From contig JBLKOM010000003.1 in assembly GCA_047602755.1 (NCBI GenBank), positions 62,001 through 126,000 on the forward strand: DNA of 64,000 bases. The letters are read 5' to 3'. The stretch is from JACJVV01 sp047602755 (lineage in GTDB: Archaea > Nanobdellota > Nanobdellia > Woesearchaeales > JACJVV01). Below are positions 55,567 to 63,993 of this stretch, piece by piece. Each line of letters begins with the position of its first letter. The first letter of the stretch is position 1. The translations under genes and the position numbers were made by a program. The notes under the pieces were generated by a model. That model searched no databases, was not told the origin of the DNA, and saw only the letters and a program-made list of their open reading frames with translations.

Positions 55567-55859
55567 AGGAATTTATAAAAGAGAATTTAGGTGATATCAC
55601 TTTTGAAAAGCATTTTGATGCAACTTTTAAAAGTCTTCTTGAAAGTGATATCGAAGATATGAAACAATTTATTTTAAGTTGTAAAAACAAACAAGCAAGA
55701 CCTGCTGTTACATCTACTGGTGAACTAGCATTTATTAAAAGACTTGGTTCAAGTAAGCGAGCAATTATATTAAAAATTAAATCAGGAGATTTTAAAGAGA
55801 TATTTCTTGGTGAACATAAGTATTATGATTATTACAGAAAAAAGATAGGATTACTATGA
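55557..55859 (+). CDS. small hypothetical protein in the nucleotidyltransferase-SDR operon
   Basis: The 100-residue soluble protein has an N-terminal helix pair and a C-terminal beta hairpin with a GEHKYYDYYRKKIGL tail. It overlaps the preceding nucleotidyltransferase gene by 10 bases and the following SDR gene by ATGA. The size and the charged beta core recall RelE-type folds, but I see no catalytic motif that would support a toxin call. Function unknown. Confidence 0.55.
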   Translation: MEIKEFIKENLGDITFEKHFDATFKSLLESDIEDMKQFILSCKNKQARPAVTSTGELAFIKRLGSSKRAIILKIKSGDFKEIFLGEHKYYDYYRKKIGLL

Positions 55860-56647
55860 AACTGATCACAGGTGGAAGTGGATTTCTTGGTAAAGAATTC
55901 TTGAAAAAAATAGATAATTATTTCTCTTTAGATAGAAATAAAGGTCATGATATCCTAGCACATGGTTTAGGATTAAATGGAATTGATAAAGGAACTATTA
56001 CTGAAATTTGGCATTTTGCAGGTTCTGTTAATCTTAATGGAAAAGATGTTTACAGAGTAAATGTAGAAGGTATTGAAAATTTAATTTCTTTCGCATATCA
56101 ATGTAGAAAATTAAAAAGATTTGTACATATAAGTACAGCTTATGTATGCGGTGATAGAAAAGGCGATGTATTTGCTGATGAATTAGATTTAGGTCAAGGT
56201 TTTAAAAATGATTATGAAAAAAGTAAATTAATTGCTGAACAAAGAATTATCGATAGTGGATTACCATATATTGTAGTCAGACCAAGTGTTGTATATTGTC
56301 TTAATCAAATTAATTTAATACCATGGCAAGGAATTGCTATGGTGGGTGGTAACATTAGAATAGTAGGAAATGAGAATGCAAGTTTAAACATTATTAAACT
56401 TGAAGATGCTGTTGATCTAATACTTGAACATGGAAATGGAGATATAGGGACAAGACAACATGCTGTTTCACCACAAAATACTAGTATGGGAGAATTAAGA
56501 GATATGATATGCCATAAATTAAAAGTTTCAGATATAGAATATGTAGGTGAATGTGTTGATACTCCAAATAGATATGAAAAAGCATATGATAGAATTACAA
56601 AAGCATTTCAGCCTTATATGTTAATAGATGATCCGGTGTTTAGATGA
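55856..56647 (+). CDS. extended SDR, NAD-binding-4 / epimerase-like
   Basis: The 263-residue protein has GGSGFLG (6-12) for NAD(P), a WHFAGSVNL strand, VHISTAYVCGDRKG with the catalytic serine/threonine, YEKSK (YxxxK) and RPSVVYC. These details match the NAD-binding-4 group, which includes fatty acyl-CoA reductases and carboxylic acid reductases, more than sugar epimerases. It is last in a three-gene unit with a nucleotidyltransferase-fold protein. A lipid or thioester substrate is possible (inference). Confidence 0.75.
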   Translation: MKLITGGSGFLGKEFLKKIDNYFSLDRNKGHDILAHGLGLNGIDKGTITEIWHFAGSVNLNGKDVYRVNVEGIENLISFAYQCRKLKRFVHISTAYVCGDRKGDVFADELDLGQGFKNDYEKSKLIAEQRIIDSGLPYIVVRPSVVYCLNQINLIPWQGIAMVGGNIRIVGNENASLNIIKLEDAVDLILEHGNGDIGTRQHAVSPQNTSMGELRDMICHKLKVSDIEYVGECVDTPNRYEKAYDRITKAFQPYMLIDDPVFR

Positions 56648-56657
56648 GAAATAAAGT

Positions 56658-57968
56658 TTATTTTTTATTCTTAAGAAATATATTTATAATAAATATAACA
56701 ATCCCATAGATTATATATTTAAATTTAAATTTATCATATTTTAATAAACTTAATATTCGAATAAAAATTATTTTATATGAATAGAATCTGGATTCAATCC
56801 TATTTTTATATTTATATAATTCCTTAAATGCCATATTTCTAGGTATAAATATATTTTTTTCTTCATCTAGAATCCTATTTTCTTGAACTAATCTATTATA
56901 GATTAATGTATCTCTTTCAGGTCTTAAAACACTTAAAGTAATTAAATCTATTTTACTTTTAAGTAACCAATTAGATAGATAATTATAATAATTCTTGTTA
57001 TTATCATAATCTAACCCAATAATAAATTGTCCGTAGATTAAAATCTTTTTAGTTTTTATATTATTAATATATTTATTATATAATTGTAAAGAAAATGGCT
57101 TTCTAATCCATTTTAAAGATTTATTATTTATTGTTTCAAAACCAACTAGAAGAGCACGACAACCACTTTTATAAGCTAATTCTATTAATTCTTTATCTTC
57201 ACCAATGTTTGCACTAGCTTCTGCAAGCCAATATATATCTAATTTATTTTTAATAATTGTCTCACATAATTCCCTAAAATAATATTTATTAGAATAAATG
57301 TTAGCATCTACAAAAATAAAAAATTTATTTAGAGGTATTTTTCGATTTTTTAATAGAGATATCTCTCTTATTACTAAATCAATTGATTTTGATCGTATTT
57401 TATTCCCATTATAAAAACTAAAATCGCAAAAAGCACAATTAAAACAACAACCACGTGTTGTCTGTATTGTATTTACATAATTCTTTTTTGCAAGGAAGGG
57501 CTTATAATCTAATAAAGGAATGCTATCAGCACTAACAATGTTTCCAAAATATATCTTTTTAAGATTACCGGACTCAAAATCTTTTAAAACATATGACCAA
57601 ATCTCTTCAACTTCACCCACTATTAAGATAGCATCTAATCTTTTATATAAACCCTTATTTCTTGAAATATCTGGACCACCTATAATGATGGTAGTTTTTA
57701 ACTTTTTTTTAATAGCATTTACTATATTAATAATATCAGATCTAATAAAAGATGAAGAACTGAAAAGTATTAAGTCATACCTCCTGAAATCTTTAATATT
57801 AAATTTTTTATAATTATAATCTAATAAATAACTTGTGATATATCTTTTTTTAGGAATTAATGCACGAATAATTTCTAGTCCTAAAGGAATAAATTTTAAA
57901 TTAAAAGGAAGTTTATTATTTTTAGTTATAATTTCAACTAATAATATTCTTTTTTTTATTTTAGACAT
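56658..57968 (-). CDS. B12-binding radical SAM enzyme with membrane-like tail
   Basis: The 436-residue protein has a degenerate cobalamin-binding-like N-terminal domain (about 1-135, GLEIIRALIPKKRYI, IIIGGPDIS) and a radical SAM core with C174, C178 and C181 in RGCCFNCAFC (CX3CX2C). The C-terminal 60 residues are rich in Ile, Phe and Lys and end in a likely membrane-attached helix. Amino acid use (Ile, Asn, Lys, Phe) is more AT-driven than in the neighbours, as in the BtaA-like gene upstream; both may have arrived together (inference). A lipid substrate is possible given that neighbour. Confidence 0.8.
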   Translation of the reverse strand: MSKIKKRILLVEIITKNNKLPFNLKFIPLGLEIIRALIPKKRYITSYLLDYNYKKFNIKDFRRYDLILFSSSSFIRSDIINIVNAIKKKLKTTIIIGGPDISRNKGLYKRLDAILIVGEVEEIWSYVLKDFESGNLKKIYFGNIVSADSIPLLDYKPFLAKKNYVNTIQTTRGCCFNCAFCDFSFYNGNKIRSKSIDLVIREISLLKNRKIPLNKFFIFVDANIYSNKYYFRELCETIIKNKLDIYWLAEASANIGEDKELIELAYKSGCRALLVGFETINNKSLKWIRKPFSLQLYNKYINNIKTKKILIYGQFIIGLDYDNNKNYYNYLSNWLLKSKIDLITLSVLRPERDTLIYNRLVQENRILDEEKNIFIPRNMAFKELYKYKNRIESRFYSYKIIFIRILSLLKYDKFKFKYIIYGIVIFIINIFLKNKK

Positions 57969-58110
57969 ATAATACTTATTATTTCTGCATTTAATAAATT
58001 ATCTATATTTTAATTATTATATAAAAGAAAAAGCTAATTACGAATTTATGAATGGATCTAAAACTAATATTTTTTATAATATATTATTTAAAATAGTATT
58101 ATTAATTAAA

Positions 58111-59172
58111 TTATTTAGTTTTTTCAAGCACCATAAAATCTTTATAGAATGAAACACGGTCATTTATCTCAATATGATTACTTAATTCTTTTAGAAATAT
58201 TAAATTATGATTATAAAAATATTTTTTGTACTTTTTATGACCATTTAAAAAGAATTTATAAAAAATCCTACCATTTTTATGTAATTTAGTAGAAGACTTT
58301 AAAATAGTATTAATAAATATTTTTTTTGGTAACCAATCAAATACATCAGTAAAATGAATAAAATCAAATTCATAATTATATTTGTTAAAGAAATCAGTTA
58401 CATTACAATCATAAATATGTAGTTTATGAATATTCTTTTTAAGAGATAAAAAGTTTTTTTTATTTAAATATGATGGGATGTTATTAAAATACTTACCAAA
58501 TAATATGACTGACAGAAAAGGATTGTTAATTATTTCTCTACTCTCAAATTGTTTTTTTATATTTCTAGTCAAATGAATATTTCTAAAAATTTTATACTTA
58601 GATATATTTAATCTAGAAAAGAATAAAGAAATAAAAAATTTTGAAGATAATATCCTAAAGATTATACTTTTGTCAATCTTTTTTGCTACTTTTTGCTGAA
58701 CTAACATATTTCCTTTCTTAATTTCGATTAATTCTTTTTTAAAAAATAGATTTAATACAATTCTCAATCTTTTAAAATAATTTTCAGTAACACCATTGAA
58801 GATTATACCTGCTTTAATCAAAGATTTATTTTTATTTAAGAATGAACCATATTTAGCAGGTAATAAATAACTAATTTTCTTGTAAATTTGCATTCTATCA
58901 TATTTGTTTAAGATTCCTAATAAACTTAGAAATTCTTCATATTCTAACTTTTTAATGGCAACTATTTTTAAGTATAGTAATGCATTCTGGGCCATATTTT
59001 TATCAATAGATACAACTAAATTTGGATTTAATAATAAAAAATCTAATGCAACATCACCAGATGCAGTAATTGTAAAAAAATTTAATTTTTTTTTTTTAGG
59101 AATTGCTAATCTTATTCCTAAAAGATCATCCCAACCTATAGAATATATAATATTTCTAATCATGTTTATCAT
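58111..59172 (-). CDS. BtaA/DUF3419-like aminocarboxypropyl transferase
   Basis: The 353-residue protein resembles DUF3419/BtaA: FTITASGDVALDFLLLNP (about 33-50) is the SAM-binding loop, SIDKNMAQNALLYLKI (55-70) matches the family DxNxxQxxLLxLK pattern, then EEFLSLLG, and later YEFDFIHFTDVFDWL (about 268-282). BtaA moves the aminocarboxypropyl group of SAM onto diacylglycerol to start betaine-lipid synthesis. The family is bacterial and algal. BtaB, the N-methylase, is not in the window, so the final product is uncertain. The gene is rich in AT-driven residues. It lies upstream of a radical SAM gene on the same strand (142-base gap). Confidence 0.7.
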   Translation of the reverse strand: MINMIRNIIYSIGWDDLLGIRLAIPKKKKLNFFTITASGDVALDFLLLNPNLVVSIDKNMAQNALLYLKIVAIKKLEYEEFLSLLGILNKYDRMQIYKKISYLLPAKYGSFLNKNKSLIKAGIIFNGVTENYFKRLRIVLNLFFKKELIEIKKGNMLVQQKVAKKIDKSIIFRILSSKFFISLFFSRLNISKYKIFRNIHLTRNIKKQFESREIINNPFLSVILFGKYFNNIPSYLNKKNFLSLKKNIHKLHIYDCNVTDFFNKYNYEFDFIHFTDVFDWLPKKIFINTILKSSTKLHKNGRIFYKFFLNGHKKYKKYFYNHNLIFLKELSNHIEINDRVSFYKDFMVLEKTK

Positions 59173-59305
59173 CTAAAACTGAGTATTGCTAATACATAAA
59201 AAATCATTTTACAATATATATAAATAATAGTTAGCTTAAAAAATTTTTCATATGAATAAAATAAAAAATTAACCAAAAGAAAAATATTGTTATTTAAAGT
59301 ATTAT

Positions 59306-60157
59306 TTAACTACAAGGTTTATTTGCTCCACTAAAACCTTCACATTCATTACCTGGAACGCACTTAGGTTTGACAACACCCCAACTTCCCTCACAACATA
59401 TATGATTTTCTGGGCAACAAAGGTGTACCATCCATTCGGTTTCGGCAGGACAACAATTACCATCACTATTATGATGGCCTTCAGGGCAACAAATACCATC
59501 ATCATTATGATGGCCTTCAGGGCAACATATACCGTCATCACATGAAGAAGGTTCTACACAACAATCATCATTTGAACATTTTTCTCGATCTGTTTTCTCA
59601 GTACATTTTTTTGTACCAGTTCCTAAACATGCATCAGTACAATCTGCACATTTAAAACAACATTTATGTGTTGCTACACAACTTTTACTACAATCTAAAC
59701 ATTTACTTTTAGATCTACTACCCCTACAAGGATCTGTATAAGAATCAACATAAACACAATTACAGTTATCATCATATGTGCCAATATCATGTCTGTTTGT
59801 TTTACAATTACAAGCAGTACTTCCACATGATACTTTAGTAGTTCTACTACATCCTGCACCAGGTGTTCCTGTTTTTACTGTTGGTATAGTAGAATCATAA
59901 ACATTTACTCCTTTTGATGCAAGTGATCTTTTTATTTCTAAAGGAATGTCATTATAATCTTCTTCTTTTAATAATCTAGATGAACTTGTTGTAGGCCCAC
60001 AACCATCAGAACTTGCTTCTTCACAAGGTCCACAACTATCTGAGCTTGTATCAACTTTAGAGTCTCTGAATGTATTTGTAGCTTCTCCAATTTGATCATC
60101 ACAACCCATTAATAATAAAGTAGATAGAATAAATATAAATAATAATATTTTTTTCAT
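59306..60157 (-). CDS. Cys-rich lipoprotein with tandem 12-residue repeats
   Basis: The 283-residue protein starts with a signal peptide and lipobox LLMGC, so the mature N terminus would be lipidated C19. It continues with NTFRDSKVD, a motif also found at the start of the next lipoprotein, then an extended stretch with many Cys (CGPCEE, CSRTTKVSCGSTACNC) and two copies of CCPEGHHN. No enzyme motif is seen. Disulfide- or metal-rich extracellular protein is the likely nature. It depends on an Lgt-like enzyme, one of which is in this window (52162). Confidence 0.7.
   Translation of the reverse strand: MKKILLFIFILSTLLLMGCDDQIGEATNTFRDSKVDTSSDSCGPCEEASSDGCGPTTSSSRLLKEEDYNDIPLEIKRSLASKGVNVYDSTIPTVKTGTPGAGCSRTTKVSCGSTACNCKTNRHDIGTYDDNCNCVYVDSYTDPCRGSRSKSKCLDCSKSCVATHKCCFKCADCTDACLGTGTKKCTEKTDREKCSNDDCCVEPSSCDDGICCPEGHHNDDGICCPEGHHNSDGNCCPAETEWMVHLCCPENHICCEGSWGVVKPKCVPGNECEGFSGANKPCS
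59469..59540 (-). repeat. two tandem 36-bp coding repeats
   Basis: The unit at 59469-59504 is repeated at 59505-59540 with two base changes. Each encodes 12 residues (the CCPEGHHN-type repeat) inside the 59306-60157 lipoprotein. A weaker third copy seems to precede them. Recent tandem duplication in a Cys-rich surface protein. Confidence 0.65.
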
Positions 60158-60205
60158 CTTACTATAAAAAATATTTATATTTATAAATATTTTGATAAAA
60201 TAGAA

Positions 60206-60844
60206 CTACCATAACCTTTCATCTAAATTTATACATCTACAATCTTGACAGAAATCACGAGTATAGTCTAGATTATCATCACACATAGGGTCATTATATG
60301 AAGTACAACCATCACCAATTACTTTGTAATTACAATTACCATCATCACATGGAAGAATTTCATGACATTCTCTATATGGGCAAGTTCCACATGTCCCTAA
60401 ACAACCATCTGAACCACATTGTTTTCCTTCACAATCAGCTTTACAACATTCATTATTTATGCAGACATCACCATATTTTCCACAACTTGAACCATCTGGT
60501 AAATATTCTTTGTCTGAACAACTTCCAGAATTACATAAATTATACTTTATACATTGGCTACTATCACCATTTCCACACCAGTTACCATCTGTTACTGAAT
60601 AATTACATCCGGAACCTCTAGAATCAACTGTAACACAATCACCATCTGAGTTAATTTCTTTTATTAAAGTTATTGTAACAATCCCATAACATGGTTCATT
60701 ACCACACATTCTTTCTATAATCTCATTTTCACATCCGCCAGTTGATTTTCCAATTATATCTCTTGAATCTCTAAATGTATTTATATCTGAGCATGCAGAT
60801 AAAAATAGTACAGAAAACAATATTACTAAAAGTAAATATTTCAT
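60206..60844 (-). CDS. Cys-rich lipoprotein, paralogue of the neighbouring gene
   Basis: I take the ATG at 60844 (212 residues): the signal peptide MKYLLLVILF runs to lipobox FLSAC with lipidated C18. A longer reading from 60952 would add 36 residues across a hairpin-forming intergenic stretch and move the signal peptide inward, so it is rejected. After SDINTFRDSRD comes a Cys-rich region (CENEIIERMC, CGNEPC, CKADCEGKQCGSDGCLG). The NTFRDS motif after the lipid-anchor Cys is shared with 59306-60157, pointing to paralogy. No catalytic motif. Confidence 0.75.
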   Translation of the reverse strand: MKYLLLVILFSVLFLSACSDINTFRDSRDIIGKSTGGCENEIIERMCGNEPCYGIVTITLIKEINSDGDCVTVDSRGSGCNYSVTDGNWCGNGDSSQCIKYNLCNSGSCSDKEYLPDGSSCGKYGDVCINNECCKADCEGKQCGSDGCLGTCGTCPYRECHEILPCDDGNCNYKVIGDGCTSYNDPMCDDNLDYTRDFCQDCRCINLDERLW

Positions 60845-60933
60845 AAATATATTTAAGATATTAAATTTATAAATATTGTGGTATTGGAAAAAGAAATAAT
60901 ATAACAAAAATGTGTTCCTCGACTGTTCGTCCT

Positions 60934-60971
60934 GTTCAACACAGTTGAACATGCCAAACTACGTTTGAGCA
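60934..60971 (+). other. two consecutive hairpins before the PLD gene
   Basis: GTTCAAC-ACA-GTTGAAC (60934-60950) and TGCCAAAC-TAC-GTTTGAGCA (60952-60971, one bulged A) are followed by a T-rich run at 60989-60995. The stretch is richer in GC than its surroundings and has no open frame with a start. It could be a small RNA or an operator region between the divergent lipoprotein and PLD genes. Confidence 0.4.
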
Positions 60972-61055
60972 TATCACACAAGGTGAGATTTTTTATAAAA
61001 TAACTTAAACAAATGAATTAATTAATTTTATATATATTATATATAAAAACAAATT

Positions 61056-62063
61056 ATGAAAGAAAAAACAATCAACATTGCAATATTCCTATGTATTATT
61101 ATAATTATAGCAATGATTGGTTTTGGAATGTATAGCATATTTTCATATGAAAAAATAGAGTATCCACAAGAAAAATTAGAAAAAGAAGATATTAGTATTA
61201 TATTCATGCCATCTGAATCAGGATATAAATATATATTCAATCTTCTAGAAAATGCTAAGGAAGAAATAAACTGTGCATTAAGATCTTTAAATTATGATGA
61301 ACTTGAAGAATTACTTTGGAAAAAAGAATCTGAAGGTGTTAAAGTAAGGCTTATAGTTGATAAAGATTATGCAGGAAACAAGAGAATATATAAACCATTT
61401 GTAAGATTTACCTTAGGAAAAGAAGGTATGATGCACAATAATTATTGTATAATTGATAAGGATATTGTAATGAGTGGGAGTACAATATTTAACAAAAATA
61501 CAATAGATTTTAATTTTCATGATTCTGTAATAATAAATTCATCTGAATTAGCAAGAAAATATAATTCGAATTTTTGGATTCTTTTTGAGAATCAAACATA
61601 TCCTAATGATAATCCTGATTATATAAATGTAGGAGACAGTACAATAAAAGTATTGTTCTGTCCATATCATAATTGTGAAGAGGAACTTGTAAATCAAATA
61701 AACAAAGCAAATGAGAAAATTAAATTTGCAATCTATGCGGTAACTAATAGAGTAGTAATAGACGCATTAAGAAATGCAAGCAAGAGAGGAGTATGGATTG
61801 AAGGCACTTATGAAAAATCAGGAATAACTGATTCTTCAATTAAATATGCAGGAATTCCTGGAGTTCAAGTTGATCAATTCAATAGAAGAGTTCATACAAA
61901 ATTGATGATAATTGATGAAAATATATCAATAACAGGTACATTAAATCCTAGTTGGAGAGGGGTAACGATAAATAATGAGAATGTTTTAATAATTAATAAT
62001 CCTGAGATTAATAACTTTTATGAAGATTTTATTGATTATATTTATAACTTTAAAAAAATTTAA
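61056..62063 (+). CDS. membrane-anchored phospholipase D-like protein
   Basis: The 335-residue protein has one N-terminal membrane helix (about 7-28) and a two-lobed PLD fold. The second HKD motif is intact: VHTKLMIIDE. The first is MHNNYCIIDKD, with Asn where the HxK lysine should be. Single-helix PLD proteins of this size can be nucleases or lipid-acting enzymes; the soluble part faces the outside if the helix is a signal anchor. A damaged first motif could reduce or change the activity. It stands alone. Confidence 0.75.
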   Translation: MKEKTINIAIFLCIIIIIAMIGFGMYSIFSYEKIEYPQEKLEKEDISIIFMPSESGYKYIFNLLENAKEEINCALRSLNYDELEELLWKKESEGVKVRLIVDKDYAGNKRIYKPFVRFTLGKEGMMHNNYCIIDKDIVMSGSTIFNKNTIDFNFHDSVIINSSELARKYNSNFWILFENQTYPNDNPDYINVGDSTIKVLFCPYHNCEEELVNQINKANEKIKFAIYAVTNRVVIDALRNASKRGVWIEGTYEKSGITDSSIKYAGIPGVQVDQFNRRVHTKLMIIDENISITGTLNPSWRGVTINNENVLIINNPEINNFYEDFIDYIYNFKKI

Positions 62064-62075
62064 ACATAAATTAGT

Positions 62076-62975
62076 TTATTCTACTAAAGAAATTATTTTT
62101 CTGTATGACTTCCCACATACTTTATACATAGGTATTGACTGTATTAATTTTATACAGGGTCGTAGAAAAATTGTGATATATAATAAACCAACAATCAATC
62201 CAGATATATGAACACCCATTGAAATTATATAAAATCCAAAAAATGCTAAATAGAGTAATCTAAAAAAAGTAATAAATGAGTCCATGGATACATTAAGAGG
62301 TATGTGTCTTGCTCTATCTTTTAATCGTTTTGTTAATCCTTGCTGTAGGTGTGACATTACTTTTCTTCTATTTGGATTATCTCTCATTTTAAAAAGTAAA
62401 ATTCCAAAATCTTCATTATGAAAAGATATAGTCTCTTTTTTATGTTCTAATTTTTTACCAATCAAGAAAAATAATAATAACACAGGTAAGGTAAATAATA
62501 TATAAGTAAATAAAGTTTTATTAAAAAAATATATTATTATAGATACAACTAATATTTGTACAATATCAATGAGATTATTAAATAGTATTTTTACATATAG
62601 AATAAAAAGTTTAATGTTAGTTGTGAATAAATCTGATTTTTCATTTAAAAGCTTTGATAGTTTACTTTCATATTTAAGATATATTCTCTCTTTTAGATTT
62701 TTCTCAAGTTTTAGAAAATATTTTGATTTATATTTCTCAATTTTTATGTCCATAAAAAGTTTAATGAGGAAAAGAATAATAAAAGCAAAAGTATAATAAA
62801 ATAAAAGTTGCAAATTTGATTCATATAAATACCTTATAAAGAATTGAGTTATTAAAGGAAAAGTTGTAAATATTGTAACTGAGATTAAAGACAATATAAT
62901 AAATTGGTAAATCCGGTTTTTATCATATAATACTATTTTTTTGAATCTCTTATTATTAAGACTTGATATTAACAT
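62076..62975 (-). CDS. ABC-exporter-type membrane domain without ATPase
   Basis: The 299-residue protein has about six hydrophobic helices (about 24-50, 55-80, 130-155, 160-180, 230-255, 260-285) with long intracellular helices between, as in the membrane half of ABC type-1 exporters. No nucleotide-binding domain follows; the frame ends after the last helix, and the next bases hold the 3' end of the PLD gene. Either the ATPase is encoded elsewhere or the gene is a remnant. Its Phe, Ile and Lys content is high. Confidence 0.55.
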   Translation of the reverse strand: MLISSLNNKRFKKIVLYDKNRIYQFIILSLISVTIFTTFPLITQFFIRYLYESNLQLLFYYTFAFIILFLIKLFMDIKIEKYKSKYFLKLEKNLKERIYLKYESKLSKLLNEKSDLFTTNIKLFILYVKILFNNLIDIVQILVVSIIIYFFNKTLFTYILFTLPVLLLFFLIGKKLEHKKETISFHNEDFGILLFKMRDNPNRRKVMSHLQQGLTKRLKDRARHIPLNVSMDSFITFFRLLYLAFFGFYIISMGVHISGLIVGLLYITIFLRPCIKLIQSIPMYKVCGKSYRKIISLVE

Positions 62976-63036
62976 AATTAGTTAATCTATTGATTAATTA
63001 AAAACTTTTTTAAAATATTAACACTTAAATACAACT

Positions 63037-63993
63037 ATGAAAAAATACACCTTATTTATATTAATATTTCTAATTATAATCAGTTTAACTATAATATACA
63101 ATAAAAGTAATGATAATAGTATATATGAAAGCTATGATTACTTTTATGCAGATATTGGTTTTGAGGGTATTGCAGATAAAATGTATGATTATTTTATTAA
63201 TTATACTAAGTTAGTAATTGAGAATACTACATTAGACTTAGAACATTATAAAGGAAAAATAGTTCTTCTAAATTATAGTTATGCTATAATAGGAGATAAG
63301 AGATTTTCACAAAGAGAAATTTATCAAGATTTAATTTTTCTTGAACACTTAAATAAACAAGGATTATACATACTAACTTATGGACCTAATATGTATTTTG
63401 CAAAGTTTAATGACCATAATTTAAGACAATTTACTGAAACAAAAGAAGGATTGTGGGATAAAAGTTATAGTCAATACTGTAAAGAGATGGATAATATTCT
63501 AAGAATTCAATTTTATTCTAGATTAATTGATATAACAATTAATGGATTTTATCAAGGATGGAAATATGATTTAACTTACCAAGAAAGTATACTACTTGTG
63601 GATACAATTGGAATTGCACTCGCAGAAGAATACAAAGCAAGAAAAGTTAAAAAACCATCTTATGAAATGTTTTCTGGATACAATAATATAATACTAGCAA
63701 TGCTTATACTTTATATGAATAATGGCGGAGAAATGGAGAATGGAGGAAATAGTTGCATAGATTATCAAACAAATTACATCCAAAATAGAGATAAGCGAAT
63801 ACATAATGAATTAATATTAACTGAATTGTATAAAAAAGAATATCTAAATGATTTCAATAATTTAGTCATACAAATTAATGGAGAAGGTGAGAACATATTT
63901 GATGATATTATAAATTTTATAAAAACTCCTATAGATTATGACTCAGAAAAAAAACAGGCAATTAATCATTTCTTAGAATTTCTAAGAGATTAA
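63037..63993 (+). CDS. membrane-anchored hypothetical protein
   Basis: The 318-residue protein has one N-terminal hydrophobic helix (about 4-22) and a soluble, mainly helical domain with many Tyr and Asp. Its stop codon at 63991 is just before the window end, so it is complete. No metal or catalytic motif is recognised. It is divergent from the ABC-type membrane protein (62076-62975) by about 60 bases. Function unknown. Confidence 0.55.
   Translation: MKKYTLFILIFLIIISLTIIYNKSNDNSIYESYDYFYADIGFEGIADKMYDYFINYTKLVIENTTLDLEHYKGKIVLLNYSYAIIGDKRFSQREIYQDLIFLEHLNKQGLYILTYGPNMYFAKFNDHNLRQFTETKEGLWDKSYSQYCKEMDNILRIQFYSRLIDITINGFYQGWKYDLTYQESILLVDTIGIALAEEYKARKVKKPSYEMFSGYNNIILAMLILYMNNGGEMENGGNSCIDYQTNYIQNRDKRIHNELILTELYKKEYLNDFNNLVIQINGEGENIFDDIINFIKTPIDYDSEKKQAINHFLEFLRD

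Noticed and set aside
54610..55859. MNT-type toxin-antitoxin pair
   Set aside because: The nucleotidyltransferase is far longer than MNT antitoxins, the partner shows no HEPN motif, and an SDR gene is coupled to them.
59469..59540. CRISPR-like array
   Set aside because: The two 36-bp units are contiguous, without spacers, and encode residues in frame within a lipoprotein.
60845..60952. 36-residue N-terminal extension of the lipoprotein at 60206-60844
   Set aside because: It would push the signal peptide and lipobox inside the protein, and it lies in a hairpin-forming intergenic stretch.
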